In this document: positions 43,052 through 53,273 of the stretch, one piece after another
Position numbering within the stretch: the first letter of the stretch is position 1
Layout: the number at the start of each line of letters is the position of its first letter
The notes under the pieces: generated by a model
Told to the model about the DNA's origin: nothing
What the model saw: the letters and a program-made list of their open reading frames with translations, nothing else
Databases searched by the model: none
From: Oreohelix idahoensis
Taxonomy: Eukaryota > Mollusca > Gastropoda > Stylommatophora > Oreohelicidae
Assembly (NCBI GenBank): GCA_024509875.1
Contig: JAMPIV010012157.1
Span: forward strand, 1 to 64,000
Reading direction: 5' to 3'
DNA: 64,000 bases
Made by a program: the position numbers and the translations under genes

Positions 43052-43166
43052 ATTTTCATTGGCAAGTTTCCAGCCAGTTTTTAAACGAGTGTCAGCTCAT
43101 TCACATATTGGTATGAAGATGTAATGTTTTCCTCTGCCTTTTCATCAGTCCACGTTCTTAACAAAG

Positions 43167-45203
43167 CTACATATGGACCTTTAATTTTGTGGACCTATTT
43201 GTCCATGCACCGGTATGGTCTCTTCCACTCGAAGCTCTATAGTGATGATTTTTCTTCCCAGAATTATCATGCATAAAACGACCGCTACCAATTTTTCTTT
43301 TGGGGCTTTCTCCCCACTTAAAATTCTTGATGAGAGATTTCCTCTCTACATCCTCTTCCTCCAGTTTGTTTAAGTCCGATTGAGGGATTTTCGGCTTATC
43401 CTGGGGTAAGACATCTTTTTGCACTCTCCGCATAGTGGCCATTGTAAAACAGTTAAGTGAAGCTTGTCCGTGAAAAGGGGCTTCCCATTCCATTTGGTCC
43501 ACTTTATCAAATCTATTTTTCTTTTTATTATCAGGCCTAATTTTGCCCCGTGGCGTGTCCAGGTCCTGATCAATGTTCCCACTTGTGGGTGTTCCCTCAT
43601 GTGCTATGCTACACCTTTCTACAAAATTCTCAATGTCCCATCTTGCTTTGGGCCAATAATAATTGTGAGCCACCTTTTGAATGATGGTACCTATCTTCTC
43701 ATGGTCCCCATCTGGTTTCACATGTAGGCTCCTTATTAAGTCTGCCCTATATCTTTTAGGAAGTACCAGCTGTCCCTGACCTTTGGATCTAGCTCCAGTC
43801 TTCCTATACATCAACTTGTTTTTCATGTAAAAATCTCCCTTGCTTGGAGTTGTATGACAAGTTGACAATTTCCTGAAACAAGGCTTGAGTGTTTTATCCC
43901 CAGCCTGTGCCTTCCTCATCTCTTCTGGAGTGGTATCTAACATAATATCCTCCTCCTTTCTTGAGGTCGACCTGACCTGAAGGGTTGCCATATACACAGG
44001 TTTCCTTCTGCAACGGTCAGTGTCATGATTGTTCATCTGACAATTTTTACACCACCTTTTTCCTTGGTTGAAAGATTTTCTTTCATCATATTTCCTTTCA
44101 TCGAATTGTGGGGTTTTATTTTTATTTTCATACCGTGGCCTATCAAACTGGTGCTTACCTTTGTTTTGATCCCTAGGATCAAATTTATTAAAGTTCTGTG
44201 GTGCCCTAAAGTTATCCACTTGTTTCTTTTTATTACCTGTTACCTCTGCTTGAGCTGCTTGATACCTTTCAGCAACATTTAGCAACTCACCCAGCCTCTC
44301 TGCACCTTGTTCCATGAGAAACTTTCTCAGGTCTGGAGCCATGGACTCTCTTAATTGCTCTATAAGGACCATTTCCTTAAGATCTTGGGTTTTCCCCAGA
44401 GAAGTCCATTTCTCCAAGTATGTCTCTATTCGTGCAGAGAACTGGTGATAGGTTTCACCTGACAGTAGTTTAGCATTCCTAAATTTTTTCCTATAAAATT
44501 CTGCATTCTTTTCATATCTTAACAAAAGAGCCTGCTTTAGCATGTCATAATTTTTCTGATCACTTCTGCTCATTTTTGCAAAAACTTCATAAGCTGCCCC
44601 ACGAAGTCCCTGAGATAACTTTAAGCTCCACCTTTCTCTCTCTAACCCATATGTGGTAGCTAATAGTTCATACCTATTTAGATAGCTCTCTATATCATCG
44701 TCTTTCTCAACAAAATGATCTAAATGAAAATTCATAGCTGAGGTTGAGGCTCCTTGGCTAGCAGTGGCATCAGAGGTAAAGGGACTGGCACCATTTTCAG
44801 GAGCATGGCCTTGAAACTCAAACTCCCTTAGTCGTAACTCATGTTCCCTTTGTAATCTCTTCTCCTCCTTTTTTGCTTCCCTCTCTGCAGCTAAGCTATT
44901 GTCTTCTCTTTCTGCAGCTAATTTCTTCTCTTCTCTTTCTGCAGCCTGTCTTCTTTCCTCGGCTTCCAATGCTTTAGCCTCTTTGTCAGCCTCACTCTGC
45001 AACCTCTTAGCCTCAGCCTCAATCTGCAACCTCTTAGTCTCAGCCTCTAATTTTCTTTCGGCCTCTTTTTCTAATCTTCTTTCTTCCCGTTCAATATATT
45101 TGTCACATTCAGCAGTGACATAAGAAATCATAATTTGCCCGTCCATTCCTAACTCTTTCACAGTCTGTACAGCAGCAGATCGAAATTTTGCCAGGTCGGC
45201 CAT
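43167..45203 (-). CDS. Gag with zinc knuckle plus an unrelated C-terminal extension (element D)
   Basis: 678 codons from ATG at 45203. Residues 1-135: charged coiled coil. Residues 155-320: SCAN-like Gag core (YGLERERWSLKLSQGL, LLLRYEKNAEFYRKKFRNA, FLMEQGAERLGELLN). Residues 389-402: CCHC knuckle CKNCQMNNHDTDRC. Residues 410-525: the linker that in elements B and C follows the protease (PEEMRKAQAGDKTLKPCFRK) and half of the H2C2 domain (HNYYWPKARWDIENFVERC). No retropepsin lies between. From about residue 530 the sequence is unlike integrase and stays open for some 145 codons. The ORF stops at 43167, where integrase C-terminal sequence resumes in another frame. Confidence 0.9.
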   Translation of the reverse strand: MADLAKFRSAAVQTVKELGMDGQIMISYVTAECDKYIEREERRLEKEAERKLEAETKRLQIEAEAKRLQSEADKEAKALEAEERRQAAEREEKKLAAEREDNSLAAEREAKKEEKRLQREHELRLREFEFQGHAPENGASPFTSDATASQGASTSAMNFHLDHFVEKDDDIESYLNRYELLATTYGLERERWSLKLSQGLRGAAYEVFAKMSRSDQKNYDMLKQALLLRYEKNAEFYRKKFRNAKLLSGETYHQFSARIETYLEKWTSLGKTQDLKEMVLIEQLRESMAPDLRKFLMEQGAERLGELLNVAERYQAAQAEVTGNKKKQVDNFRAPQNFNKFDPRDQNKGKHQFDRPRYENKNKTPQFDERKYDERKSFNQGKRWCKNCQMNNHDTDRCRRKPVYMATLQVRSTSRKEEDIMLDTTPEEMRKAQAGDKTLKPCFRKLSTCHTTPSKGDFYMKNKLMYRKTGARSKGQGQLVLPKRYRADLIRSLHVKPDGDHEKIGTIIQKVAHNYYWPKARWDIENFVERCSIAHEGTPTSGNIDQDLDTPRGKIRPDNKKKNRFDKVDQMEWEAPFHGQASLNCFTMATMRRVQKDVLPQDKPKIPQSDLNKLEEEDVERKSLIKNFKWGESPKRKIGSGRFMHDNSGKKNHHYRASSGRDHTGAWTNRSTKLKVHM
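43185..43610 (-). other. Non-integrase sequence replacing the integrase core of element D
   Basis: Between the zinc-domain residues FVERC and the integrase C-terminal part (GPY, then ALLRTWTDEKAEE in a shifted frame) lie about 425 bp that encode no rve motif in any frame I read. The in-frame reading is polar and basic, with KKKNRFDKVDQMEWEAP, NKLEEEDVERKSLIKNFKWG and SGKKNHHYRASSGRD. I do not recognise it. It may be captured host mRNA or a piece of another element. Confidence 0.6.
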
Positions 45204-45372
45204 TGTCTAACAGATAAATGTCTAAACAATTTTATCTATGACTAATTAACTCAAGACAACACAGGCACTGTGAGCTCAACCTTATTTATTTTCACCCAAG
45301 GATACCTTTTAATTCTTATTATTCCCTGAAGTGAATTACCCCCAATATTTGTAATATGGAAAGATTCAAAAT

Positions 45373-45390
45373 CCCGAGGGCGAGACCCCA
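45373..45390 (-). other. Primer-binding site of element D
   Basis: Minus strand TGGGGTCTCGCCCTCGGG lies five bases inside the 5' LTR. The plus strand beyond it (ATTCAAAATC) looks like a tRNA T loop, so the complementarity may extend past 18 bases. It resembles a tRNA-Pro 3' end, but the match is not certain. Confidence 0.7.
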
Positions 45391-45395
45391 ATATA

Positions 45396-47442
45396 TGTGG
45401 TAAAATGGGATGTTATAAATATTTATAGGGGACTTAGTGTACTGACTGAGATCAGCTGTGAAGGTATCTATATCTAATAAGAGTAGTGTATTATAGATAA
45501 CCTTACTTACTGCCACATATGTATACCTCAGTCAGAATTATTCTGGAATAGTGTGATGACTACGTTATATGTCTAGGGTATGTGTATGATGAAGTGTAAG
45601 TCATACCAACAACAGACAGATAAACAATTTAATTTATTCCACCACACTTGACAACACTGGGACACTCACATACATAAAACACTCTAAGAGGATATCTTAA
45701 AGGAGTCACTGATAACTTTTCAAATAACAATATGTATTCATTGCTGTCATGAATGTATATGTGTCCTGATTCAAATACAAAGGGAACCAGGAATCACAAT
45801 CAATTTTAATTAATTACAAGTTATATGTACAGAATTTATTAATATGATTCATGTAGTGACATATATTATTAATGGTATCCTATGTGTGTCAGTTGTGTAG
45901 TGGTAATATGAGGTAATACTGGTTTTGTTTTGTTCAAGCTCTGTTGGTATTTGTCATCATGACTTCAATAGTTTGTTTCTATTGGAACTAGTATTGGAGA
46001 TGTTCTCAGTTCCTGGTATTAAAACAATTAAATTCCCCTCTTAATTTTAGTTTATAATGTCATTTTAAGATGGGGGTACATAATGTTGAGCTCCATGGCC
46101 ACACTCTCTTATCTTGCGTGATGACTGCAGTAAAAGACTCCTCTGCTTGATTACTGTAATGAGTTCTGGAGCCACCCCACTGGATGCTATATGGACCAAG
46201 GAGTATGCTGTCCACCTCTGGCTTCAGCAAAGCTCTGACCAGGTGCTGCTCAATAACTTTAAGACCACGGTCCCACAATTCATGGAAATAATAATAAACA
46301 GTTTCGTTGACTGGCAATGAATATAGCACAACTCCGATCTGCCGATGTCCCAGGCTTTATTTTATAAAAAATATACACTGGTGCTCAACGTACTGTTTCT
46401 TAGTAGGTTTATTACAAGATGTGGCAATGAACAGACGCTCTGAATTGAGTATATTCGCAGCTCTACCCAATCACACCACGTCTACACATCTTTTCAAAAA
46501 AATACCCCTTTCTCACGTTTCCCCTGACAACACAAGATAGTATTTATAGTCCGACCAATCGTGTTTAGTCTTTCATTTGTTGCGCTCCAATCACATAGGA
46601 GTTAACATGGTAGGCTATTTCCGTAACGTAATGTTTTTTCAAACACGTTATAAAAAAATTTTATGAGCAGAAATGATTTCATGCTGTCAGGCACCCCCAC
46701 TATTTTATTCTGGCCATAACTTGGTAATTCCTAGACTATTTGCGTAACGTTTTACATATTCTTTGTCAGCAAACCCTAAGGAATCCAAATATACGAATTT
46801 AAGGGAGCTAGGTGGCTGCGTTCAAAATGTGCATTTTCTACCACCTCCTGTTCACTTCACTCCCCATGTGGTGTCTGGGTACTGTCATGTTTTCAAACGT
46901 AAACCGGTATAATGTCATAATTCCCAATAAGCGTTTTTTCAGGATTTTAAAACCTAACTCTGGTATGGGTAGTGAATTTTATCACTGTCGATTTGAAATA
47001 AAGTTAGTGCATGTGGCCTTACACGCGTGATGGCAGCAATTGTGTATCGCGCGACGCGTGTTTCGTGTTGCAGGTGTCCCTGCTTTCTGCCTCTCCCTTC
47101 TCTCTATCCTTTAGTCCATCTGTCCTTTAGTTACGCCGTGTATAAAATGGAATGAATGAAATATTAAATTTAGGTCATTGATCAGCTTGCGTATCTCAAG
47201 GTTTTTCCAAGAAATACAGTACACGTTTCATTGAAGAAAGCGTGCAGCGACACAGTAGGCTTTTACTATCAACGTGAAAGCGTTACAATTTGCCGACGAA
47301 GTAGAAAACAAGGGGGGACTTCGAGTACAGGCATTGTGACAGCACTGTTCTTTACCATTCTTCTTTCCTTTTATTAAATTTATTTGTTAGGCTTTGCATT
47401 TACGTTTTAATTTATATATGGGGATTAGAATAATTCACGACA
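45396..47442 (-). repeat. 5' LTR of element D
   Basis: 2,047 bp, nearly identical to 39158-41199; the five-base length difference comes from small indels, for example an extra TAAT near 45813. Confidence 0.95.
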
Positions 47443-48226
47443 AGCAGGAAAGAGAGCTCTGAAACTTTTCACCAGTTCTCATCTCGTCTAAAGGGATATC
47501 TAACAAAGTGCCTTGAGCTTTCACAGCTCCCCTGTACCTATGAAGGTCTTGAGGAATTTGTTTTAACGGAACAAATAAAGAACACTTTGTCTGCTGATAC
47601 CCGGAGATTTCTAGCTGAGCAGGTGGCAGAAAAGCTTGAAGTACACATCTTAGAAAATGTCTTGAGCATTTAAAACAAATTCACATTTCCTCATATCCGG
47701 CCGACCTTCCCCAAACGTACCACCCGCGCTGGCTGAACTACCGGCTTTAAGACATCTAATAAACAGGTGGCAGAAAAGCTTGAGACATCTTAGAAAAGTC
47801 TGAGCATTATCACAATGCGCTGGCTGAACTACCGGCCACTAAACGTAAACCGACAGAAGAGCATTTTCGGAAAAAAAATATCTAGACCAGTCTTCTCGGG
47901 CTTCTAATACTTCTCATGCTTCTAACCAAAATAACCACAGAGAAACTGGACCTCAAAACCCCCCTCCTGAAAAATCCAAGTTCTACAAAACCAAGTACCC
48001 CAGCAACCACAGTAAACAGTCTGATCAACCCGACCGTCCTTCATGGCAGCGTGGCCAGAAAGGTCAAGGTGGGAAAGGGAGAACCCCTGAGCACGGGACA
48101 TATGATCAGACCGAGCACACCGAGCCGAAACGCATCGGATGCTTATTAACAGTCTCTCAAGGTGGAATTATTGACAGTGATTCCCAACCTGTTGGGGATA
48201 GACCCTCAACGCGAGGTACTGTTATT
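47443..48226 (+). pseudogene. Gag remainder and basic linker (element C)
   Basis: Resumes at AGCAGGAAAGAG, exactly where 39157 left off, with the rest of the Gag core and the Pro-rich basic linker. A partial, scrambled duplication at about 47620-47830 repeats the AEKLE and LAELPA coding segments and breaks the frame. As in element B there is no CCHC knuckle. Confidence 0.85.
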
Positions 48227-49888
48227 TTGAACGGTTCTCAAACTTCTTGCTTATTTGACACAGGGCTTTCTTATGATTGCATTGTTGCCAGAAACCTGGT
48301 TAAACCCGGTCAAGAGACAGGAGAGACCGTCAAACTTTGTGGAGTTTCTAAGAGTGATGCACCTACAGCGCTTCCCATCGCATTGGTGGAGATACACCCT
48401 GACTTTGTCAGAGGCGGGATCAAAGCGGCTGTTATGGATGACCCTATCTACCCAGTCATACTTGGCGGTAGATACGTGTGTATTGGGAAACCGGAAGAGC
48501 CTATTGTGGCAGCAGTAACTACAAGAGGGCAAACCAAGAAGGAACGGGAGCCTGCGCCTAATTTGTTACCCATGGAACTTAAAGAAGCGCAACAAAAGGA
48601 CCCTACTTTGGCACCCTGCTTTAGGAAACTGCCCATGGCTAAGGAACCCAGACAGCACGGGGACATTTTTTCTAAGGATGGCGTACTTTATCGCAGAACG
48701 GGCAAGCCTGACCAAGGTTACAATCAGCTCCTAGTACCGAAACAGTACAGAAGCCAAATCCTAGAAATGGGGCACTCTCTTCCCTTCAGCGGACATATGG
48801 GACAGAACGCCACAAACCAACGGATAATCACTCATTATTGGTGGCCAGGAGTAAATACTGATATTATCAGATATGTCAAATCCTGTGCCCAGTGCCAACG
48901 TGTACCACCCAAGCAACGGACACCCCCAGTCTCGTTGGGTGAAATGCCAATAGTGGGAACACCATTTGAACGGGTTGTGATCGACATTTTAGGGCCTTTC
49001 GAAAGGACTAAAAGAAGGAACAGGTATATCCTGACCTTAGTCGATACATGCACTATGTGGGCAGAAGCTATACCGCTAACATGCGCAGATGCCAAGCATG
49101 TCGCAGAAGCCCTCGTGCAGATTTTCACTCGGTTGGGATTCCCTCAGCAAGTTTTGACTGATAACGGATCTCCATACCGAAACCTGTTGATGGATGAGAT
49201 CGTGAAGATCTTGATGACCCAACACATCTACACAAAGCCTTATACTCCGGCCGGAAATTGGCTCGTGGAACGTATTAACGGAAACCTCAACATGATGCTA
49301 AGTAAACTGGCTCAAGTGAAACCTGAAGATTGGGATTGTTGCATTCCGGCAGCTTTATTTGGCTACAGAGAATCTCCTCATACTTCCACAGGATTTCCGC
49401 CAGCTACGCTTTTATTCGGCAGACCCATCAAGGGCCCGCTTGAAGCCTTACTTTGGTCGCTGACTGACCAGAAGGCTGATGGGACAGTCGTCTCAGCAAG
49501 TAAATACGTGTCCGATTTGAAGGATAGGTTAAAACTAGGATGGGACCTAGCAACGACTAACTTTAAACGAGCACGCACAAAGCACGCAAACCGATACAGG
49601 AAAATCGCGAAAGAAAGAGAACTGGAAGCAGGAGAGAAAGTTTTGGTGTTACTCCCTACCGGAAACAACCAACTGAGTATCGGATGGCAAGGGCCGTTTA
49701 CCGTCCTGAAAAAGATTTCTAAGGCTAACTACCAGATCTCTATTCAAGGAAAGGAAAAGGTTTTCCATTTAAATCTGTTAAAGAGATACTTGGAAAAACC
49801 AGTGCCAACCTCCGACCATCTCCTGACGATCGCCAAAACTGACGAAGATGACGATAGTGGCAGGGAAATTCCACTGCACACACACTAA
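48227..49888 (+). CDS. Protease and integrase (element C)
   Basis: 553 codons closely matching element B. Retropepsin DTG starts at 48257; the ILGGRY region, H2C2 domain (MGHSLPFSGHMG, then CAQC) and integrase core follow, with first D at 48983, LTDNGSPYR and LVERINGN. The second D and E flank the same 35-residue spacing as in B. The GPF module (IGWQGPFTVL) and LNLLKRYLE close it, then DDDSGREIP and a stop. The start shown is not a biological initiator; the frame continues from the damaged Gag. All catalytic residues are intact, but no RT follows. Confidence 0.9.
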   Translation: MNGSQTSCLFDTGLSYDCIVARNLVKPGQETGETVKLCGVSKSDAPTALPIALVEIHPDFVRGGIKAAVMDDPIYPVILGGRYVCIGKPEEPIVAAVTTRGQTKKEREPAPNLLPMELKEAQQKDPTLAPCFRKLPMAKEPRQHGDIFSKDGVLYRRTGKPDQGYNQLLVPKQYRSQILEMGHSLPFSGHMGQNATNQRIITHYWWPGVNTDIIRYVKSCAQCQRVPPKQRTPPVSLGEMPIVGTPFERVVIDILGPFERTKRRNRYILTLVDTCTMWAEAIPLTCADAKHVAEALVQIFTRLGFPQQVLTDNGSPYRNLLMDEIVKILMTQHIYTKPYTPAGNWLVERINGNLNMMLSKLAQVKPEDWDCCIPAALFGYRESPHTSTGFPPATLLFGRPIKGPLEALLWSLTDQKADGTVVSASKYVSDLKDRLKLGWDLATTNFKRARTKHANRYRKIAKERELEAGEKVLVLLPTGNNQLSIGWQGPFTVLKKISKANYQISIQGKEKVFHLNLLKRYLEKPVPTSDHLLTIAKTDEDDDSGREIPLHTH

Positions 49889-50106
49889 ATCTTTCAAAAA
49901 TGTCAGAAGCGGCGACGCTCTTTCAAGCGCGCATGGGAGACATTCCAGAGGAAGGAAACTTTGGGAGTAGACTTCAGCAGGAATTGGAGAGAGATGGAGG
50001 GGGAGATGAGAGGGAAGAAGACAGACACCCTGAAGCTACGGATATAGGAAATTTATTTCCATAACGTAGACATGGAGTGATTCCATATCTTAAAGAGGGG
50101 ACGTTC
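49889..50106 (+). other. 3' tail of element C with small open frame and polypurine tract
   Basis: An ATG at about 49900 opens a 54-codon frame (MSEAATLFQARMGDIPEEG to IGNLFP) ending just before the polypurine tract AAAGAGGGGA (50092-50101). In element B the same frame is broken by an extra G. It could be a minor ORF or the stub of the missing downstream polyprotein; I do not recognise it. Confidence 0.5.
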
Positions 50107-51799
50107 TGTCACGTAGACATTTATGATCTATAAATTGCCTATATCTTCTTCTTTTTTTTCTGTCACCCGTATCCTCTATTTTTTATTATCACTCTTTACC
50201 TTTTTCCTGTATTTTTCGCATCCCTTCGTTTGCGAGAAATATATTTTTCCCATTCTCACTTTCGCTAGTTTCGTTTCTCATTTAGAAACGCATTTCATGG
50301 ATGATGAAACGAGTAACTTGATTACGTAGATATCATTCGCGCAGTTTGACGAGAGGTGCGATTATGGTTCATACTCAGACGTATCCCCAGACGATTGGCG
50401 TTGAGAATGCATTCGGTCAATCGCAGCAGATTGACGAAATAACTGAATATTTGGCTATTCTCAGACATAGGGCCGACCTGTCGTCAGCATTCTCACCTGT
50501 CAAAACGTAGTTTTCTCGGTGAGCGCTCAGGAAAAGCGAGAAAACTGACATCTCCCTGGCGCAGTTTCAGACATTTGTCTGGTAGTTTGTATCTGACCTG
50601 TAGTTTCCAAGGTAGATTCTCAATGTCAGGTGATATGACACGACACTCACTGTGGGCCATGGTCAGTGTGAGGTGCGAAAACTGCCTCGGCATGGGAGTC
50701 AGTCTGTCTGAGACTCGCAACTGACACGCGCACTCTCGGTCAGTAGGTGGCAGTACGACATGCGTTAAGCTTACGTAGGTGTTTTAGACGGAAAGGGGTG
50801 ATTGTTTCGTTTCGCGAAATAATCGTTCACCTCTTTGTCTGTTGGATAGATATTAACCAGAAGTTTGAAACTTTCTTGTCATTCTCCAGCTTGCAGTTGA
50901 CAGGATCACTCGCGCTAGTGAATGAAGCTTGTATAGCGAAGTCATCAGTTTCTCGTCAAAGTTTGCCGAGTTTCTAAATACCTATCTAGTGAATTATCCT
51001 AGTCGTTGTGAAACTGTAATTCTGTTTGGAGGTGAAATATCATATATTATTATCTAGTATTTTGTGAAGTGTTTAAAGTGTTAAATCGCTTATTTTATTT
51101 CACTAGTTAGATTTGGTGCAGAGCGCTTAATTCATAAGTCTGTATTATTTTCTAGTGACGTGTCTCAGTGGAAAGCAGGATAAATTATAATTTCTAGCTT
51201 AAACAACAATGTAGCTAAAATGAATTTAATTTTACTACTCAATAATCAGACGAGAACATATTTTTCTAACTAACTTATAATGCTAGAAGCCTCATGAGTG
51301 TTGACGGAATACGCTCTTGTTCCTAATTCATGAGGATTGATGATTTTAAATATAACTTACTTCACGGGAAGTTTTTAATGATAAGACAAGCGGTACGCTT
51401 GCAGTTTAAAAATGTAAGTTATATTGAGTACATAATATGTATAAGTATTTGATATGTGTTCTTTCCATTTTATATAGTGAACTGTGGTACCCAAACTTTG
51501 CCAGCGATTGAGTAAAAGAGTTAACTCTGTGAAGAAAACAACAAACATTTTTACCTTAAAGATTTGATGTATAACTTTTTGCAAGAACTTTAAGAGTTTA
51601 AAGAAGTAACGGGTCATCGAGCCTGGTTTGATTCTTCCTGAGAACACTCTAGTCAGTTTCCAGCCTTCGTGGCAAGTAACATATTTCAATCAGTAACTTT
51701 CCCGACCCTGTTGACAAGTGGTGGTGTGACCAACTAAATTCCTATACTGAGAGAAGGGACCAACCCAAGTCTTAATTTTCCTATCAAAAATCTACGACA
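50107..51799 (+). repeat. 3' LTR of element C
   Basis: Starts TGTCACGTAGAC and ends TCTACGACA, followed by TAACG, the right target duplication. Confidence 0.95.
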
Positions 51800-52033
51800 T
51801 AACGCCCTTAAAAAAGCCTACGCAATAGCTGAAACTCTTGCACGATCGGTTGATAGCGCCCTTAAGAAAGCCTACGCAATAGCTGAAACTCTTGCAACAA
51901 CGGTTGATGACGCCCTTAAGAAAGCCTACGCAATAAATAAATTCTTGCAACATCGGTTGATAACGCCCTTAAGAAAGCCTACGCAATAACTGAAACTCTT
52001 GCAACAACGGTTGATAACGACCTTAAGAAAGCC
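51800..52033 (+). pseudogene. Middle part of the 18-codon repeat array
   Basis: About four 54-bp units (core CCCTTAAGAAAGCCTACGCA). Taken with the left part, the reading frame continues across the element C insertion site until a one-base loss in the third unit here (near 51936), so the array has decayed. The RTE-1 LINE tail begins at 52034, right after TTAAGAAAGCCT. Confidence 0.55.
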
Positions 52034-52042
52034 TGCGCTTAC

Positions 52043-53266
52043 TTACTTAGTTGTTCCCCTTCTACCGTGAGGTGTGGAGGTTTGGAAGAGAGAGCGCCAT
52101 ACTATCCTATCGGCTGTCTTCCTCCTGGCCTGGTTCCATTCTAGTCCTCTGTCCTTCAAAGATTGTCTAATGTTGTCCTCCCAGCGGACTCTGGGACATC
52201 CTGGGGGTCTGGATCCCTGGCTCTTTGTTTCCCATGCTTGTCGTGGTAGCCGATCTTCTCCCATTCTGCAGACATGGCAAAACCATCTTAGTTGGGACTG
52301 TTCTACTTGGGTCTGCAGGGGGTGGGATTTTAGGCCTTGACGTATCGTCCGGTTGCGGACCATGTCTCTTCTTGTTACTTCAACCACCTTCCTCAGATAC
52401 CTCATTTCTGAGGTTTGGATCTGGCTTTTATGGGTTGTAGTCATTGCGCATGACTCGCATCCATATGTCAATACTAGGACATAGGTGGAGCGGTATACAG
52501 CCATCTTCGTTTTCTTACCAACCTCTCTCTTGCTGAGGAATCCTCGATTTATGGCCTGAAAAAGTCTCCCAGCTGCTGCTTTTCGAGTGGCCAACTCTTC
52601 TTTGATGCCTCTCTTTCGGTCTATAATAGCTCCGAGATATTTAAAGTGGCCGACCTGCTCCAGGACCTGTTCTCCCAGCTTAATCTGATGTCTTCTTTCT
52701 TCTCGTGATATCACCATGGATTTTGTTTTAGAGCTGCTTATGACCATCCCTCTCTTCTCCAGCTCTTCCTTCCAGACATGCAGGTTGGATTGGAGATGTG
52801 CTTCTGATATAGTAATCAGGGTAACATCATCAGCAAATGCCAGCTCTGAAATACATACCTGTCTCATCATCCAGTACCCCACTGAATACTTTCTTGTTCT
52901 CTCCTTACATGACTTGATAACATCGTCCATGAGGAGTATAAAAAGATAAGGTGACAGGATATCACCTTGTCTTACACCAGTGGTGGTCCTGAACTCTTCT
53001 GACTTATGGTTTGCTGTCCTCACATAATTTCTGCAAGACTTGTAGAAGCTCTGTATAGCATAAATCAGAGGAGTTGGAATGTTCTTCCTTGCCAAACAGT
53101 CCCAACGTTTGCTCCAGGGGACCATGTCAAATGCCTTTTCCAGATCTATGAAACAAAGGTGGATCTCAATCTTATACTCAAGGGCCTTTTCACTCAGCTG
53201 TCTGAGTGTGAAGATTAGGTCTTGAGTACTTCGGTTTGCTCGGAATCCGAACTGGATCTCATCCAA
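52043..53266 (-). CDS. RT and C-terminal domain (RTE-1 copy 3)
   Basis: 407 open codons: GFRANRSTQDLIFTLRQL, FIDLEKAFDMVPWSKR, TTGVRQGDILSPYLFILL, ELAFADDVTLI (FADD active site), then YLGAIIDRKRGI and LTYGCESCAMT. It ends with RVRWEDNIRQSLKDRG and WRSLFQTSTPHG. This is the best preserved RT of family RTE-1 in the window and contains the segment deleted from copy 1. The upstream part (53274-53600) is separated by a stop and a short deletion, so the full protein cannot be made. Confidence 0.9.
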   Translation of the reverse strand: MDEIQFGFRANRSTQDLIFTLRQLSEKALEYKIEIHLCFIDLEKAFDMVPWSKRWDCLARKNIPTPLIYAIQSFYKSCRNYVRTANHKSEEFRTTTGVRQGDILSPYLFILLMDDVIKSCKERTRKYSVGYWMMRQVCISELAFADDVTLITISEAHLQSNLHVWKEELEKRGMVISSSKTKSMVISREERRHQIKLGEQVLEQVGHFKYLGAIIDRKRGIKEELATRKAAAGRLFQAINRGFLSKREVGKKTKMAVYRSTYVLVLTYGCESCAMTTTHKSQIQTSEMRYLRKVVEVTRRDMVRNRTIRQGLKSHPLQTQVEQSQLRWFCHVCRMGEDRLPRQAWETKSQGSRPPGCPRVRWEDNIRQSLKDRGLEWNQARRKTADRIVWRSLFQTSTPHGRRGTTK

Positions 53267-53273
53267 TTAAGGC

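Larger units (their letters stand above)
39158..47442 (-). mobile_element. Ty3/Gypsy element D, with Gag and RT/RNase H but no protease or integrase core
   Basis: Minus-strand element bounded by about 2.04-kb LTRs (39158-41199 and 45396-47442; I count about ten differences) and by AGCAG at 39153-39157 and 47443-47447. It has a primer-binding site and polypurine tract directly inside the LTRs. It encodes Gag with a CCHC knuckle, half of the H2C2 domain, an unrelated open insert, the integrase C-terminal GPY module, RT and RNase H. Protease and integrase catalytic core are gone, yet the LTRs show it inserted very recently. Confidence 0.93.
36003..51799 (+). mobile_element. Ty3/Gypsy element C, RT-less sibling of B, split by element D
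   Basis: LTRs at 36003-37696 and 50107-51799 (about 1.69 kb; I count roughly 16 differences between them), flanked by TAACG at 35998-36002 and 51800-51804. The interior has a primer-binding site, leader, Gag-protease-integrase remnants and polypurine tract. Element D (39158-47442) sits in gag. Without D the element is about 7.5 kb. As in B, no RT or RNase H is present: coding ends about 0.2 kb before the right LTR. Confidence 0.93.
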
